From Oceanobacillus jordanicus (GTDB lineage Bacteria; Bacillota; Bacilli; Bacillales; Amphibacillaceae): a stretch of 64,000 nt of DNA. The stretch lies in the NCBI RefSeq assembly GCF_022095695.1, contig NZ_JAIFZM010000013.1:36022-100021 (forward strand). Reading direction: 5' to 3'. Both the position numbers and the translations under genes were made by a program. Below, one piece after another: positions 16,484-25,559 of the stretch (the stretch's first letter is position 1; each line of letters begins with the position of its first letter). The notes beneath the pieces are model-generated. The model was not told the DNA's origin. It did no database searches and saw only the letters and a list, made by a program, of their open reading frames with translations.

Positions 16484-18085
16484 TTATCCTTTATTCTTAT
16501 GAACAATCCGGTAGTTGATGGTTAAAAAAGGTATCGAGAAAATGCGCATCTTATGTGTCGCTCTCAAACTCCCTTCCTGTTCTTCACCTACCACAAATGT
16601 TTCCTCTAGAGGAAGCGTTAGTACCTGCCTGCCAACAGCCAAATAGATCCCTGCTTGTTGCGCGTTTTCTTGTTGTTTACTTGTTAATTGCAGGTTTCCG
16701 TGCTTATTCTGCAATGCAAGGGTGCCAATCATAGTAGAGCCTGGAAGGGGTAGTGCAATATCCATGTAGGTTCTGTCCTCCCCTTCATGAAAAGAATAAA
16801 TCGCGACAAATATTGTTTCCTCGTTCACCTTTCGCAGCCAGACACGTGGTTTTGTTCGTCCATCAACTGTTTCGCTAATCCCGATAATCCTCCCCGTCAT
16901 CTCTACTTCCTTAGAAGAGAAAGGAAGATTAAGCTGCCCAATCCGCTTACTAATATGTTGATAGATCCAAGCAAAGGGCTTAAACCATCCGTGCCATTTC
17001 ACTTGCGAAAAAAGCCTGTAATCATTGGTGTTTTCATAGAAATCAATCACCGATTTTGATAGACTCTCTCTTTCAATTTGCGGCTCGTAGATGTGCATGG
17101 AATCAACTAGCCCATTGTATGTATGCTCTACTTGTATAGTAGCTAGCACTTTTTCTCCGATAACCCGCTTTCCTCTTATGCGACTGACAGGGAATGATCG
17201 GTGCATCGCTTTTGGGCGAGGGCAGTTTATCATCCAGCCAATTAGCCCAACCATAGCAAATACGACTCCATTCATTACACCATGGAACCTGAGCATAAAG
17301 TCAATGCTTACATAAAACACACCTGTCATATTACCAAAGGCGTAGCATAGGGAGAACAAAATGGATATTCCCAACGCAGAAAAGGACAGCCGAATGAGCC
17401 ATGCTTGTATCGAGCGGGAAAAGCTAGTTTTCCATGCTAAGGTGATCAAGCTGTAGATCCCTATCATATAAAGCATTACACCAAGTAACTCTAGTACAAC
17501 CGCATACGAAATACCAACTGCTACAAGAATGGGTGCCAATAAGATAGCTATACCAGCCATTTTATAAAAACGGTTTTGGTTTAGTCTTCCTAAAAACCCT
17601 GCAAAAACCGGTAACAAGAAGGAAGCATAATGAAAATGGATGCCTGTTAACCAGGTTAAAATAGGAGAAAACCCAGTATCTAGCTGTACGACACTAGCGA
17701 AATACCAAGCCCCTCCAATTGCAAGGTACATGCAACCTATATCAATCATAAATTCTTCAAACCTGGCAAACCCACGCTGTAATAGTCGCTTTGCCCCAAA
17801 GCAAGTCACAAGTATCGTAAAAGCTAGATAAAAAAGCGCAAGGACGATATCCCAAGGTGTGCGCTGTGTCATTTCAAGCAAGAAAACAGCAGTTAGTCCA
17901 AGAAGAGCTGCATACGGCAGGATACGAAAAAACCGTTGCTCCGCTTTACCTAACAAGTGGAGAGTTAGTGGCACAAATACTAATTGGGCAATACTTAGCA
18001 ATAAATAATACCATGGCCCAGTACCGAATAAAGTAAGAATTAAAAATAACCCAATCATGCCTATTGCTACTTTATTAAATGTCAT
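16484..18085 (-). CDS. yndJ: YndJ family polytopic membrane protein
   Basis: About 533 residues resembling B. subtilis YndJ. The N-terminal two thirds is made of roughly ten hydrophobic helices, and the C-terminal part (from about residue 330) is a soluble beta-rich domain. No catalytic motif is obvious; database entries describe YndJ as a transporter-like protein of unknown role. ATG 18085 (MTFNKVAIG) overlaps the end of the DUF4166 gene by 11 nt; an alternative in-frame ATG lies at 18106. The overlap indicates translational coupling in a three-gene operon. Confidence 0.8.
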   Translation of the reverse strand: MTFNKVAIGMIGLFLILTLFGTGPWYYLLLSIAQLVFVPLTLHLLGKAEQRFFRILPYAALLGLTAVFLLEMTQRTPWDIVLALFYLAFTILVTCFGAKRLLQRGFARFEEFMIDIGCMYLAIGGAWYFASVVQLDTGFSPILTWLTGIHFHYASFLLPVFAGFLGRLNQNRFYKMAGIAILLAPILVAVGISYAVVLELLGVMLYMIGIYSLITLAWKTSFSRSIQAWLIRLSFSALGISILFSLCYAFGNMTGVFYVSIDFMLRFHGVMNGVVFAMVGLIGWMINCPRPKAMHRSFPVSRIRGKRVIGEKVLATIQVEHTYNGLVDSMHIYEPQIERESLSKSVIDFYENTNDYRLFSQVKWHGWFKPFAWIYQHISKRIGQLNLPFSSKEVEMTGRIIGISETVDGRTKPRVWLRKVNEETIFVAIYSFHEGEDRTYMDIALPLPGSTMIGTLALQNKHGNLQLTSKQQENAQQAGIYLAVGRQVLTLPLEETFVVGEEQEGSLRATHKMRIFSIPFLTINYRIVHKNKG

Positions 18086-18689
18086 AATGGCGAAACGCTC
18101 CCTCATAGGCGAAAATGATCCCAATTAGCGGGTTTTTCACTTGTACGCTAATCGTGTACGCCTCCTTTTCTTCTATGTATGCTTCTTTAACAGTTGCTTT
18201 CCCTTGAAAGATGCTTGGCAATGGAATCTCAACTGGACCAAGCAGCAAGTGCTGTCGCTTGGAAGTGATGGTGAGTGCTCCATGATCGACCGCCAGTTCC
18301 AGATCCGAATAAACAATGGGCGGTTCTCCCAGATAATCCTCGATAATAGCCTCCTTTGCATTAAAACGCATTAAGGCATTGAAATAGCGTTGTTTTTCAC
18401 CAAAGTAAAAAATACGCTCCCAGTGCACTTGGGCCTCCCCATCTCTTCCGGTGCCCGGTGTGTTTTTTAACGTAAAAGGTACCCCTTTTCCTCTCTCTGG
18501 AAAAAGTAATTTTCTTTTTACACCAAACAAACCAAGCGGCAGTAAGCCTTTTGGCACACCTTTTATTCGTTTCATGACACCTCTTGCTTCAAATGGACGG
18601 TCTTGTAAATATGTATAGCGTTGTTGTAGTTTTGGGTGTAATTGGTAAAACGCTTGGCCTAATATTTGTTCGTAAATCGAGACGGTCAT
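18075..18689 (-). CDS. DUF4166 domain protein
   Basis: A 204-residue soluble protein matching the DUF4166 pattern: an N-terminal FYQLHPKLQQRY, then VPFTLKNTPGTGRDGEAQVHWERIFYF in mid-protein, and a beta-rich C-terminal half. DUF4166 is found alone or fused to saccharopine-dehydrogenase-like domains, and its activity is unknown. It is the middle gene of a tight trio: one base separates it from the upstream gene and it overlaps yndJ downstream. A shared function at the membrane is likely. Confidence 0.8.
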   Translation of the reverse strand: MTVSIYEQILGQAFYQLHPKLQQRYTYLQDRPFEARGVMKRIKGVPKGLLPLGLFGVKRKLLFPERGKGVPFTLKNTPGTGRDGEAQVHWERIFYFGEKQRYFNALMRFNAKEAIIEDYLGEPPIVYSDLELAVDHGALTITSKRQHLLLGPVEIPLPSIFQGKATVKEAYIEEKEAYTISVQVKNPLIGIIFAYEGAFRHYDI

Positions 18690-18690
18690 G

Positions 18691-19602
18691 TTAAGCTCCT
18701 TGCTTTCTTTTACAGTTTTTTGCAGTTGGTACCCCTCGACTTGCCATCCAGCCGACCCAGGTTAAAACAAGCAATGCCACGTTAAAGGTGAGGGCATTGA
18801 ATGGCGCGGTAAGCTGCTCTGGAGCAGCAAAAATTGCTCCTACTGTTAGGAGTGGAAAAGCGATAAACTGCAGTCTGTACAGCTGACGTTTCCTTCGGTA
18901 GAATAGCCAGCCTACCCCGAATAATACTTCCAATATCCCAATTATTATCACGAGTATGATCGCTGGTTGTGTATCTACTGGAGCCACCTTTTGTAGCATG
19001 GACAGTTCTGCTGGATGCTGGTTTATGATCTTTGGCACTAAACCATGATAAATCCAGACAAAAGCGAAGAGAATAGTAGTGATCCAGTGGGTAAAAAACC
19101 GTGTATACTGTGCCCATGGTTGTTCCCCTTTTTCGAGCCACCGCTTTACAACATCAAAACTAAGCGCTGTAGCCCAGCCGATTAACGGGCGAAATAGCAG
19201 GTTATCAAAAAGACCTCCAAGTTTTCCATACCGTGTTTCATAATTGTATTGGGTGAGGAAGATGACGGTGTTATCACTTTCTGGCTTGTACTTCCAATAC
19301 CCTCTTCCTTCTCGAATGAGAGAGATTTTCTGATCCGTGCCAAAATGCAGTGAAGACGTTCTTGCATCGTCCTCTGCTTGATAGCTTCCCACACTTTCGC
19401 CCCAGCCTTTAATACGTAATCCAAACCCAATTTTGGTTTGATACGAAAATCGCTGAGGATTTCCTTCCTTTTTTGGTAAATATGTAATGGAGGAAAATCG
19501 CAGGTCCCATTTTTCATGGAGGTCAGGGCGCTGGGTTGCCTCCCATAAAGATTCCATGTCTGTATGTATTGGTAATTCCACATAGATTGGTTTTGGCTTC
19601 AT
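18691..19602 (-). CDS. SRPBCC/DoxX-like fusion protein
   Basis: About 303 residues. The N-terminal half (MKPKPIYVELPIHTDMESLW to about residue 170) looks like a START/SRPBCC ligand-binding fold. The C-terminal half holds four hydrophobic helices resembling the DoxX-like family (IILVIIIGILEVLFGVGWLF). ATG 19602 is chosen because GGGGAGG lies 4-5 nt upstream; the open frame extends 43 codons further up without a ribosome binding site. It is first gene of the DoxX-like/DUF4166/yndJ operon. The function is not known. Confidence 0.75.
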   Translation of the reverse strand: MKPKPIYVELPIHTDMESLWEATQRPDLHEKWDLRFSSITYLPKKEGNPQRFSYQTKIGFGLRIKGWGESVGSYQAEDDARTSSLHFGTDQKISLIREGRGYWKYKPESDNTVIFLTQYNYETRYGKLGGLFDNLLFRPLIGWATALSFDVVKRWLEKGEQPWAQYTRFFTHWITTILFAFVWIYHGLVPKIINQHPAELSMLQKVAPVDTQPAIILVIIIGILEVLFGVGWLFYRRKRQLYRLQFIAFPLLTVGAIFAAPEQLTAPFNALTFNVALLVLTWVGWMASRGVPTAKNCKRKQGA

Positions 19603-19740
19603 TATACCTCCCCTTAGAAATATGTTTATTTCAAATATAACATAGATTCCGTTATCTTTTTTCCTGTTTTCAAAGCTGGCGGAATAAGTAAGGTTCCCAC
19701 CACATGTTAGGGTACAAATCGAAGCTTTCATAAATTACCA

Positions 19741-19787
19741 TTGCTAAAACTAGGTCGATTGGCATATACTATTAGAACAAACGTTCT
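19741..19787 (+). promoter_or_regulatory. LexA-regulated (SOS) promoter of uvrX
   Basis: TTGCTA and TATACT (19765-19770) form a promoter with an 18-bp spacer. AGAACAAACGTTCT at 19774-19787 matches the Bacillus LexA/DinR box (CGAAC-N4-GTTCG) at nearly all positions and overlaps the expected start of transcription. After the insertion this promoter fires into the left end of the mobile element. Confidence 0.85.
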
Positions 19788-19803
19788 GTAAGAGGTGAAA
19801 GAA

Positions 19804-19851
19804 ATGGACTACTCCAAATATGCTCGCAATGATGTGCTCTGTATTGATATG
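19804..19851 (+). pseudogene. uvrX: uvrX (Y-family DNA polymerase), 5' fragment
   Basis: The first 16 codons of a UvrX-type translesion polymerase: MDYSKYARNDVLCIDM. B. subtilis UvrX likewise begins with MDYS and continues to an ILCIDM motif. AAGAGGTGAAAGAA supplies the ribosome binding site. After GATATG (19846-19851) the frame runs into element DNA and ends at 20040 with unrelated residues. The gene continues in frame at 42267. The Asp of the last GAT codon is the first catalytic metal ligand of Y-family polymerases. Confidence 0.92.
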
Positions 19852-19858
19852 TTCTGTT
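19846..19858 (+). other. attL core of the mobile element
   Basis: Host sequence ending in GATATG is followed directly by element sequence TTCTGTT. The inverted partner AACAGAA precedes GATATG at the right junction (42260-42272). Confidence 0.85.
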
Positions 19859-19880
19859 ATTATTATATAAACGATATATT

Positions 19881-19960
19881 AATAGTTTACAAATGTCAGC
19901 TAAAGATAGAGGTAGTAAGGTTGATGAGTATAGTGACAAGATTTGTTTTTGTAAACTATT
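19881..19960. repeat. 13-bp inverted repeat in the left end
   Basis: AATAGTTTACAAA (19881-19893) and its exact inverse TTTGTAAACTATT (19948-19960) lie between attL and tnpA. The same AATAGTTTAC word recurs near the right end (42228-42237). These are candidate accessory binding sites for the recombinases or an operator of the tnp operon. Confidence 0.7.
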
Positions 19961-19987
19961 TACTTTCATCAATAAGGGGTGGATTTA

Positions 19988-21163
19988 TTGAAAAAAAATC
20001 AACATCGTTATGGTCTTTATGTAGAGATTGCCAAAGATAAAAATGAGTTAAGATACATGATCACTGATAATGGTATCCCTGTACAAGATGCCTGTCTTTG
20101 GTTGGACTTGATAAGTATTAATAGTTATTTAACGGGTGAGCGTTATGCCTACATTCTACTACGCTATTTTCGCTTTTTAAGAGCTAACAGAATGAATTAC
20201 CGAGAAGTGGTTAATAAGAGGGTGGTAGAAGAATATATTAAAGATCTCCTCGGAATAGGTGAAAAGATTATTAATATAGAAGGACAGTTAACTTTTACTG
20301 CTTTAAGTACACATATCACAGTATTAAAGGCTTTTTACCACTGGTTAGAAGATGAACAAAAAGTATCAACAAATCCAGTATTATTAGGAAGTAAAAGAGT
20401 TAAACAGGTTCCTTTAGTGAATACAAAGTTACTCTATGGCCAGATATGGCAATTTGATATTGAGGAAACCATTCTTTCACGGGTTACATACAGAAGAAAA
20501 AGAAACCATCTTAAGTGGTACTCTGAAAAAGAAATATCAGCAATTCGAGATGAATTACCTACTTTAAGAGATGAAATCATATTTGCCATCAGTGTAGAGA
20601 CCGGTATGCGTATCGGAGAAATTCTAGGCCTAAAGCTTGATCATTTTGACCCTTTTGAACAAACACTAGTAATAGTTAAACAAACAAACATTGAAAATCG
20701 TGCTCAAGCAAAAACAAATGAACGCACTCTACATATATACCAGTCGTTATCTGAAATGATCCAGGCCTATATTAGCACCGATAGACAAACAGCAGACTTA
20801 TTTTATTCAAAATATTTGTTTTTAAATTCACAGGGACCACATAAAGGGCAGCCGCTTCGATCAAGAAATTTTTTGCGCATTTTAAAAAACGCAGGCTATA
20901 GGGCTGGGTTGAAGAAAGAAGAATTACGAACTCACAGTGGACGAAGTACACGTGCACAACAGCTAGTAGAATTAATGAGGGAAAAACCTGAATTAGGTAT
21001 TACAAAGACATTTATTGAAGAAGAACTAGGATGGAAAAGTGTGAAGAGCATTAAAACCTATGAAAAAGGTTATTCCTCGCGACAAAAAAGAAAAATTTTG
21101 GAGAGAATCTACCCCATTATTCTGGAGGGAAAAAACCATTCCCTAGAGGAAGGAGAAAACTAG
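19988..21163 (+). CDS. tnpA: tyrosine recombinase 1 (TnpA-like)
   Basis: About 391 residues with an N-terminal SAM-like core-binding domain and a C-terminal catalytic domain. Numbering from the longer GTG start at 19979, catalytic residues are R211 (GMRIGEIL), H319 and R322 (THSGR), W352 replacing the second His, and Y361 (KTYEKG). The spacing W to Y is 9, as is canonical. TTG 19988 is preferred because AAGGGGTGG lies 6 nt upstream. It overlaps no gene, but the next frame starts 1 nt after its stop. The layout and size resemble Tn554 TnpA. Confidence 0.88.
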   Translation: MKKNQHRYGLYVEIAKDKNELRYMITDNGIPVQDACLWLDLISINSYLTGERYAYILLRYFRFLRANRMNYREVVNKRVVEEYIKDLLGIGEKIINIEGQLTFTALSTHITVLKAFYHWLEDEQKVSTNPVLLGSKRVKQVPLVNTKLLYGQIWQFDIEETILSRVTYRRKRNHLKWYSEKEISAIRDELPTLRDEIIFAISVETGMRIGEILGLKLDHFDPFEQTLVIVKQTNIENRAQAKTNERTLHIYQSLSEMIQAYISTDRQTADLFYSKYLFLNSQGPHKGQPLRSRNFLRILKNAGYRAGLKKEELRTHSGRSTRAQQLVELMREKPELGITKTFIEEELGWKSVKSIKTYEKGYSSRQKRKILERIYPIILEGKNHSLEEGEN

Positions 21164-21164
21164 A

Positions 21165-23381
21165 GTGATGATAGAACTCGTTAAAGAGGGATCTTTACGT
21201 TGCACAATTTTGCTTAATAATACTGAGATATCACTCCATTGGAAAAAGGGATTTCAGTTGCTGAAACAATATATTTCAGCCTTGGATGAAGCTCTAAGTA
21301 TACAAGATATAGAAATCATATCTAGATTACCAGAAAAATTTGGTGAGAACACACCTCGAGTATTATATAAAATTTCAGAACATTCATATTTTAATGATCG
21401 ATTTGTAAATCTCTTCGTAAAGGTTGGTGAGAAATTCTTAGAAGAAGGAACTCATTTCACAAAAAGTGCTTTTTGCAAATTTTTAAGCCCATACAGTAAA
21501 GAAACTAACTACTTGGGAGTATTACTTAGAGACAGTTCACCCTTTAATGATGGTATGAATCAGTTTAATAATGTTGTTAAATCAGTATTGACAAATGCAC
21601 TAAATAAACGGTCTAGTAAAAAAATATATAAAATTTATAAAACCATTAAATTTGAACAGTTCTTTAAATTAGCCACTTGTGAATTGTCTAAAGAGTTTAA
21701 AGCTTACCTTAATCATTGCATGGATCTTTTGGCACATGAGGGAAGAACAGTAAGTTTTCATGCACTTCTAATCACTGCAATACAGGTAAGAATTGAATTT
21801 CCCTGGTTAAATTTACAACAACAGGAATTCATCATAAATATCATAAAAGCTTGGCGAGACGCTAACGAGAAAAATAATCAACAACTTAGTATGGAGATTG
21901 GAGCTAATAATTGGACCATTCCTTATATCGATGTACAAACAACTCGAGTAATTAATATAGATTTTTCGAACCTCTACGAAATGAAACTTGAAGTACAACA
22001 TTACTTACTTTATTGGTATGAGAATGGAGAATCACCTAAGGCTCTTTCCAGAAGGTACCACACATTATGTCGTGTAACGAATGCGATTAAAATTATCGGT
22101 GTAAAATATACTTCATTTCTTGATATAACATATGTTGAATCATTACAAATTCTCGATTGTCTTCAACTGATGAAAGCTACCAATGGAAGAAGAAAATATA
22201 ACATAAGCTCAATTAGTGATGCTTTTAGTGAACTAAGGATATTATTTGACTGGTTGAAAGAAAAAAGCAATCGATCCTCCCTTCGTAATCCGTTTCGACG
22301 TATTATATTTTCTAATGTTGACGGTTTTACCAAGAACAGTGTATATATTCCAGATGAGGTTGTAAAACAAATATCAGCTGTTATTCATGATTGCCCTGTT
22401 CACGTGCAAAGAACATGGCTTATCATGATGCATACAGGAATGAGGGCTGGAGACGTATTAAAACTTAAAAGTGATTGCTTAACATTCAATGAAAAGGAAA
22501 AACTTCACTATATAAATTTCATTCCGAGCAAAACTTTTAAACAACGCAGGAAATCAGGACTTGAAGATTACCACAGTGTCCCCCTCTTAAGTCAAGAAGT
22601 GGTTGATATAATTCAACTACAAATCATGGAGACGGAATTGTTACGTGTTACTGGGAAAACGCCATTTATTTTTGTGAAATTAGCAAACAGTCGACGACAC
22701 GACAAAGATATGACTATTACTGGGCACCAAGGAACTACGATTGCAAATTCTATCAATAGATGTATTAAACGACACAGTATTAAGGATGTTAATGGTCATT
22801 ATTGGCATTATACAAACCACCAGTGTAGAAAAACTTTAGCCGTTAAGCTTCTTACATCCGGCAGTTCAATAGCAGATGTCGGTGAAATCCTTGGTCATCA
22901 AAATGAAAATACAACTCGTCAATATTATCAAGATGTTGATGCACTTAAGATTGCAGAATTAGATCGTGAATTATTTGAAAAACTCTTTGATGACATTGAT
23001 GAGGAAATTCGTAGAGCTTATACCACAACTGAATTTGAACAACTGAAGAAGGAAATTTTGACGGGTTCACGCGAAACTCCTGAAGGGCATGGTAGTTGCC
23101 TAAAGCATGTATCTTTTGGCCCTTGTCAGAAACGCTCATGTGTTGGTTGCTCTTTGCTTTTAACAGGCCCTCAAAAGTTACCGATGTGGCGTAAACTCTA
23201 TGTTGAGCAAAAAGCTTACCTGGAAGACATGATTCAAATAATGAAAAAACAAGGTATTCATAACTATGAGGTCTACCGAGATTATCAAGCTGAAAACCAT
23301 TTACTTTCCTTGTATGCTGATACAATTAATAAAATAGAATCATTTATAAAAGAAAGGATGCCAAAGTATGACGAAAAATAA
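21165..23381 (+). CDS. tnpB: tyrosine recombinase 2 (TnpB-like, large)
   Basis: 738 residues. A long N-terminal region of unknown fold precedes a phage-integrase catalytic domain with R427 (HTGMRAGD), H552 and R555 (NHQCR), H578 (LGHQ) and Y587 in the RQYYQ pair. After the catalytic Tyr a Cys cluster follows: C-x8-C-x4-C-x2-C in the segment GSCLKHVSFGPC to CVGC, which is probably zinc-binding. Size and architecture match the TnpB class of Tn554 relatives. AGGAGA lies 8 nt before GTG 21165. It overlaps the third recombinase gene by 14 nt. Confidence 0.88.
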   Translation: MMIELVKEGSLRCTILLNNTEISLHWKKGFQLLKQYISALDEALSIQDIEIISRLPEKFGENTPRVLYKISEHSYFNDRFVNLFVKVGEKFLEEGTHFTKSAFCKFLSPYSKETNYLGVLLRDSSPFNDGMNQFNNVVKSVLTNALNKRSSKKIYKIYKTIKFEQFFKLATCELSKEFKAYLNHCMDLLAHEGRTVSFHALLITAIQVRIEFPWLNLQQQEFIINIIKAWRDANEKNNQQLSMEIGANNWTIPYIDVQTTRVINIDFSNLYEMKLEVQHYLLYWYENGESPKALSRRYHTLCRVTNAIKIIGVKYTSFLDITYVESLQILDCLQLMKATNGRRKYNISSISDAFSELRILFDWLKEKSNRSSLRNPFRRIIFSNVDGFTKNSVYIPDEVVKQISAVIHDCPVHVQRTWLIMMHTGMRAGDVLKLKSDCLTFNEKEKLHYINFIPSKTFKQRRKSGLEDYHSVPLLSQEVVDIIQLQIMETELLRVTGKTPFIFVKLANSRRHDKDMTITGHQGTTIANSINRCIKRHSIKDVNGHYWHYTNHQCRKTLAVKLLTSGSSIADVGEILGHQNENTTRQYYQDVDALKIAELDRELFEKLFDDIDEEIRRAYTTTEFEQLKKEILTGSRETPEGHGSCLKHVSFGPCQKRSCVGCSLLLTGPQKLPMWRKLYVEQKAYLEDMIQIMKKQGIHNYEVYRDYQAENHLLSLYADTINKIESFIKERMPKYDEK

Positions 23382-25017
23382 TTTGGTGTTTGAAACCTTG
23401 CCTCTTTACAACAAACAGAGCCTGGAGGAATTACTTAAGAACCGAATAAACCAATTAGGTGATTTCTCATTTGAAGATGATAAGTGGTATTATAGCAAAA
23501 AGAATGATAACCCCTTAAGAAAAGAAGATTTCATAGTGAATTTTTATCAAGTACCTATCCAGTACAAAAATGAATTAAAATATTATGCATTATTATCAAC
23601 CGGTCTTCCAAGAGTTATTAGAACCAAATGTAACAAGATATCACAATTTCTTAAATTCATTGATAAGACCTATCTTGAATTAACTATAGCAGAGATTACA
23701 CGGTCTCATGTGAACGCTTACGAATATCAATTAAGACTAAAAAACTCTGCTACATACGTTAAACAGGGATATTACGCTGCTATTCAAGATTTTTTTATGA
23801 AACTTACTGATTTTGATGATACACCCAATACTGTTCCAACTAAGAACATTAATCCTTTTCGATATATTAAAGAAAAAAGTAAGAGAAAGCCTATTCCTAA
23901 AAAAGTTATACGCTCTTGGGATCGGGTAATGAAAGATCAAGATATCCCTATTCCTCTCGAATTTCGTACATTCTATTGGTTAATACGTTCCTTTCCAAAC
24001 CGTATTTCTGAATTACTTTCTATGAGAAGGGATTGTTTGAAATCGTTTTACAGTGAGTACTTAATCCAGATCCCAACTACTAAGCAAAGCGGTGGTTTTA
24101 TTCAAGAAGAAATTAAAACCATACCTGTAGCATACAGTGGCCATGGGAAATACGTAATTAATCTAATCCAACAACTTCAAGAGCAAACGGAAGAATTGTT
24201 GCTGAAAAATAATATAGAAGAAGATATAAGAACTGATTTTTTATTTATTGTTCAACAATGGGGGTTTAAAAATAACGGAGATAAGCCTAGTGTACGCTAT
24301 TATGACCAAATATTTCACTTGAAAAAACATAAAATTAATGCATTATTTAAACAACTTGCTGAAATTTTAGATTTTCGAGACGATTTAAACCAACTTATTA
24401 TTCCTACGTCACACCAATTTCGTCATAATGCAGTAACGGATCGTGCTTATGCTGTAGGTTATACTATGGAACAAATTCGACGGCTAACTGGACACAAGAA
24501 TGAGGTAATGCCTAAGCACTATACACATCAACTTATTGAAAAACATAAGGAAATCCACCTTGGTATCGAGAACCTTCGTTCTTCTAATGTCAGTCCAGTT
24601 GAATTTCGTGGGAAAATAATGAATCTTGATGAACGTACTACAAAACAACTTTCAAGGGACCCAAGGCGTTATCTTACATGGGAGGCTAATGGAAAAAAAG
24701 GTGTCGGTATCTGTAGTGATATAACTGGTTGTAACCCAAAGGGAACTTCAGTTCATTTTGAGTGTTATGCTTGTGATTGGTTCGTACCCAAATTGGAATA
24801 TTTAAAGGATTATAAAGCTGAATACGAGTACTGGATGGATGTGGTTGACCGAACATCTGGAGACACTAAACGTGCTGCACATTTTGAAAATGCTATTCGG
24901 AATGTAAGTTATTTAGAACGCATCTTAAAAATTTGTAAAAATGGAATTGAACATTTTAAAGAGGAGAAGCTCCAAGAACAACTTGATAAATTTAATACTC
25001 CTCCAGTTTGGGAGTGA
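23368..25017 (+). CDS. tyrosine recombinase 3
   Basis: 549 residues, a third and clearly different tyrosine recombinase. Catalytic residues are R212 (FPNRISELL), H349 and R352 (TSHQFRHN), H376 (LTGHKN) and Y385 (PKHYTHQ). As in recombinase 2 a Cys-rich tail follows: C-x5-C (ICSDITGC) and C-x2-C (FECYACDW), suggesting a shared zinc-binding module. AAAGGATG lies 8 nt upstream of ATG 23368. Classical Tn554 has only two such enzymes, so this belongs to a three-recombinase subtype. Confidence 0.87.
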   Translation: MTKNNLVFETLPLYNKQSLEELLKNRINQLGDFSFEDDKWYYSKKNDNPLRKEDFIVNFYQVPIQYKNELKYYALLSTGLPRVIRTKCNKISQFLKFIDKTYLELTIAEITRSHVNAYEYQLRLKNSATYVKQGYYAAIQDFFMKLTDFDDTPNTVPTKNINPFRYIKEKSKRKPIPKKVIRSWDRVMKDQDIPIPLEFRTFYWLIRSFPNRISELLSMRRDCLKSFYSEYLIQIPTTKQSGGFIQEEIKTIPVAYSGHGKYVINLIQQLQEQTEELLLKNNIEEDIRTDFLFIVQQWGFKNNGDKPSVRYYDQIFHLKKHKINALFKQLAEILDFRDDLNQLIIPTSHQFRHNAVTDRAYAVGYTMEQIRRLTGHKNEVMPKHYTHQLIEKHKEIHLGIENLRSSNVSPVEFRGKIMNLDERTTKQLSRDPRRYLTWEANGKKGVGICSDITGCNPKGTSVHFECYACDWFVPKLEYLKDYKAEYEYWMDVVDRTSGDTKRAAHFENAIRNVSYLERILKICKNGIEHFKEEKLQEQLDKFNTPPVWE

Positions 25018-25022
25018 AATAT

Positions 25023-25541
25023 ATGCCTAATGAAGGGTTACAATTGTTACAACAGAAAAAGCGTGAAGATAGTATCGAACGTGTAAGTTGGGCACTACAA
25101 TACCTTAAGGATTTAGAAGGACCACATTGTCGTATTACAGCAGTCAAGCTAGCTGACATCGCTGGTTTAAGTAGGGCAGCTTTATATAAGCCCCATTTAC
25201 GGATTTTGTGGGATAAAAACTGGTCTAAATCTGAAAAAGAAAGAAAAGCTAAGAAGGAGTCCGAACATTATAATCAAGAAAAGCAACAATTAGAAAAAGA
25301 AATAATTCATTTAGAGAAAAAGCTCCAAAAAGGTGATAATCAGATTACCAGATTAACTCAGTTAATAGAAAAAGAAAAAGCAAGAGCCAATGTCTACCGT
25401 GGTGATTATGAAGAACTTAAAGAAAAACATCAGAGGCTCCTTCTCCATAACCTTCGCCTTCTTCGTAAACTACATGTTCTCGGTATTGACACCTCTGATC
25501 TTACAGACCAGTCCTTATATGGGGATGAAGACATTGACTAA
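25023..25541 (+). CDS. TnpC-like HTH/coiled-coil protein (DUF6262 type)
   Basis: About 172 residues. The N-terminal 60 residues look like a helix-turn-helix (ITAVKLADIAGLSRAALYKP). The rest is a long charged coiled coil rich in Glu, Lys and Gln. Such small proteins follow the recombinases in Tn554-like elements, where TnpC influences orientation and efficiency of transposition. ATG 25023 is preferred (GGGAG 9 nt upstream) over the ORF start at 25008 that overlaps recombinase 3. The last codons form one arm of the terminator hairpin. Confidence 0.8.
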   Translation: MPNEGLQLLQQKKREDSIERVSWALQYLKDLEGPHCRITAVKLADIAGLSRAALYKPHLRILWDKNWSKSEKERKAKKESEHYNQEKQQLEKEIIHLEKKLQKGDNQITRLTQLIEKEKARANVYRGDYEELKEKHQRLLLHNLRLLRKLHVLGIDTSDLTDQSLYGDEDID

Positions 25542-25556
25542 TTCAATGTCTTCATC
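25524..25556. terminator. bidirectional terminator ending the tnp operon
   Basis: GATGAAGACATTGA pairs perfectly with TCAATGTCTTCATC around a 5-nt loop, followed by ATTTT. The 5' arm lies inside the last codons of the preceding gene. It separates the tnp operon from convergent yolD. Confidence 0.85.
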
Positions 25557-25559
25557 ATT

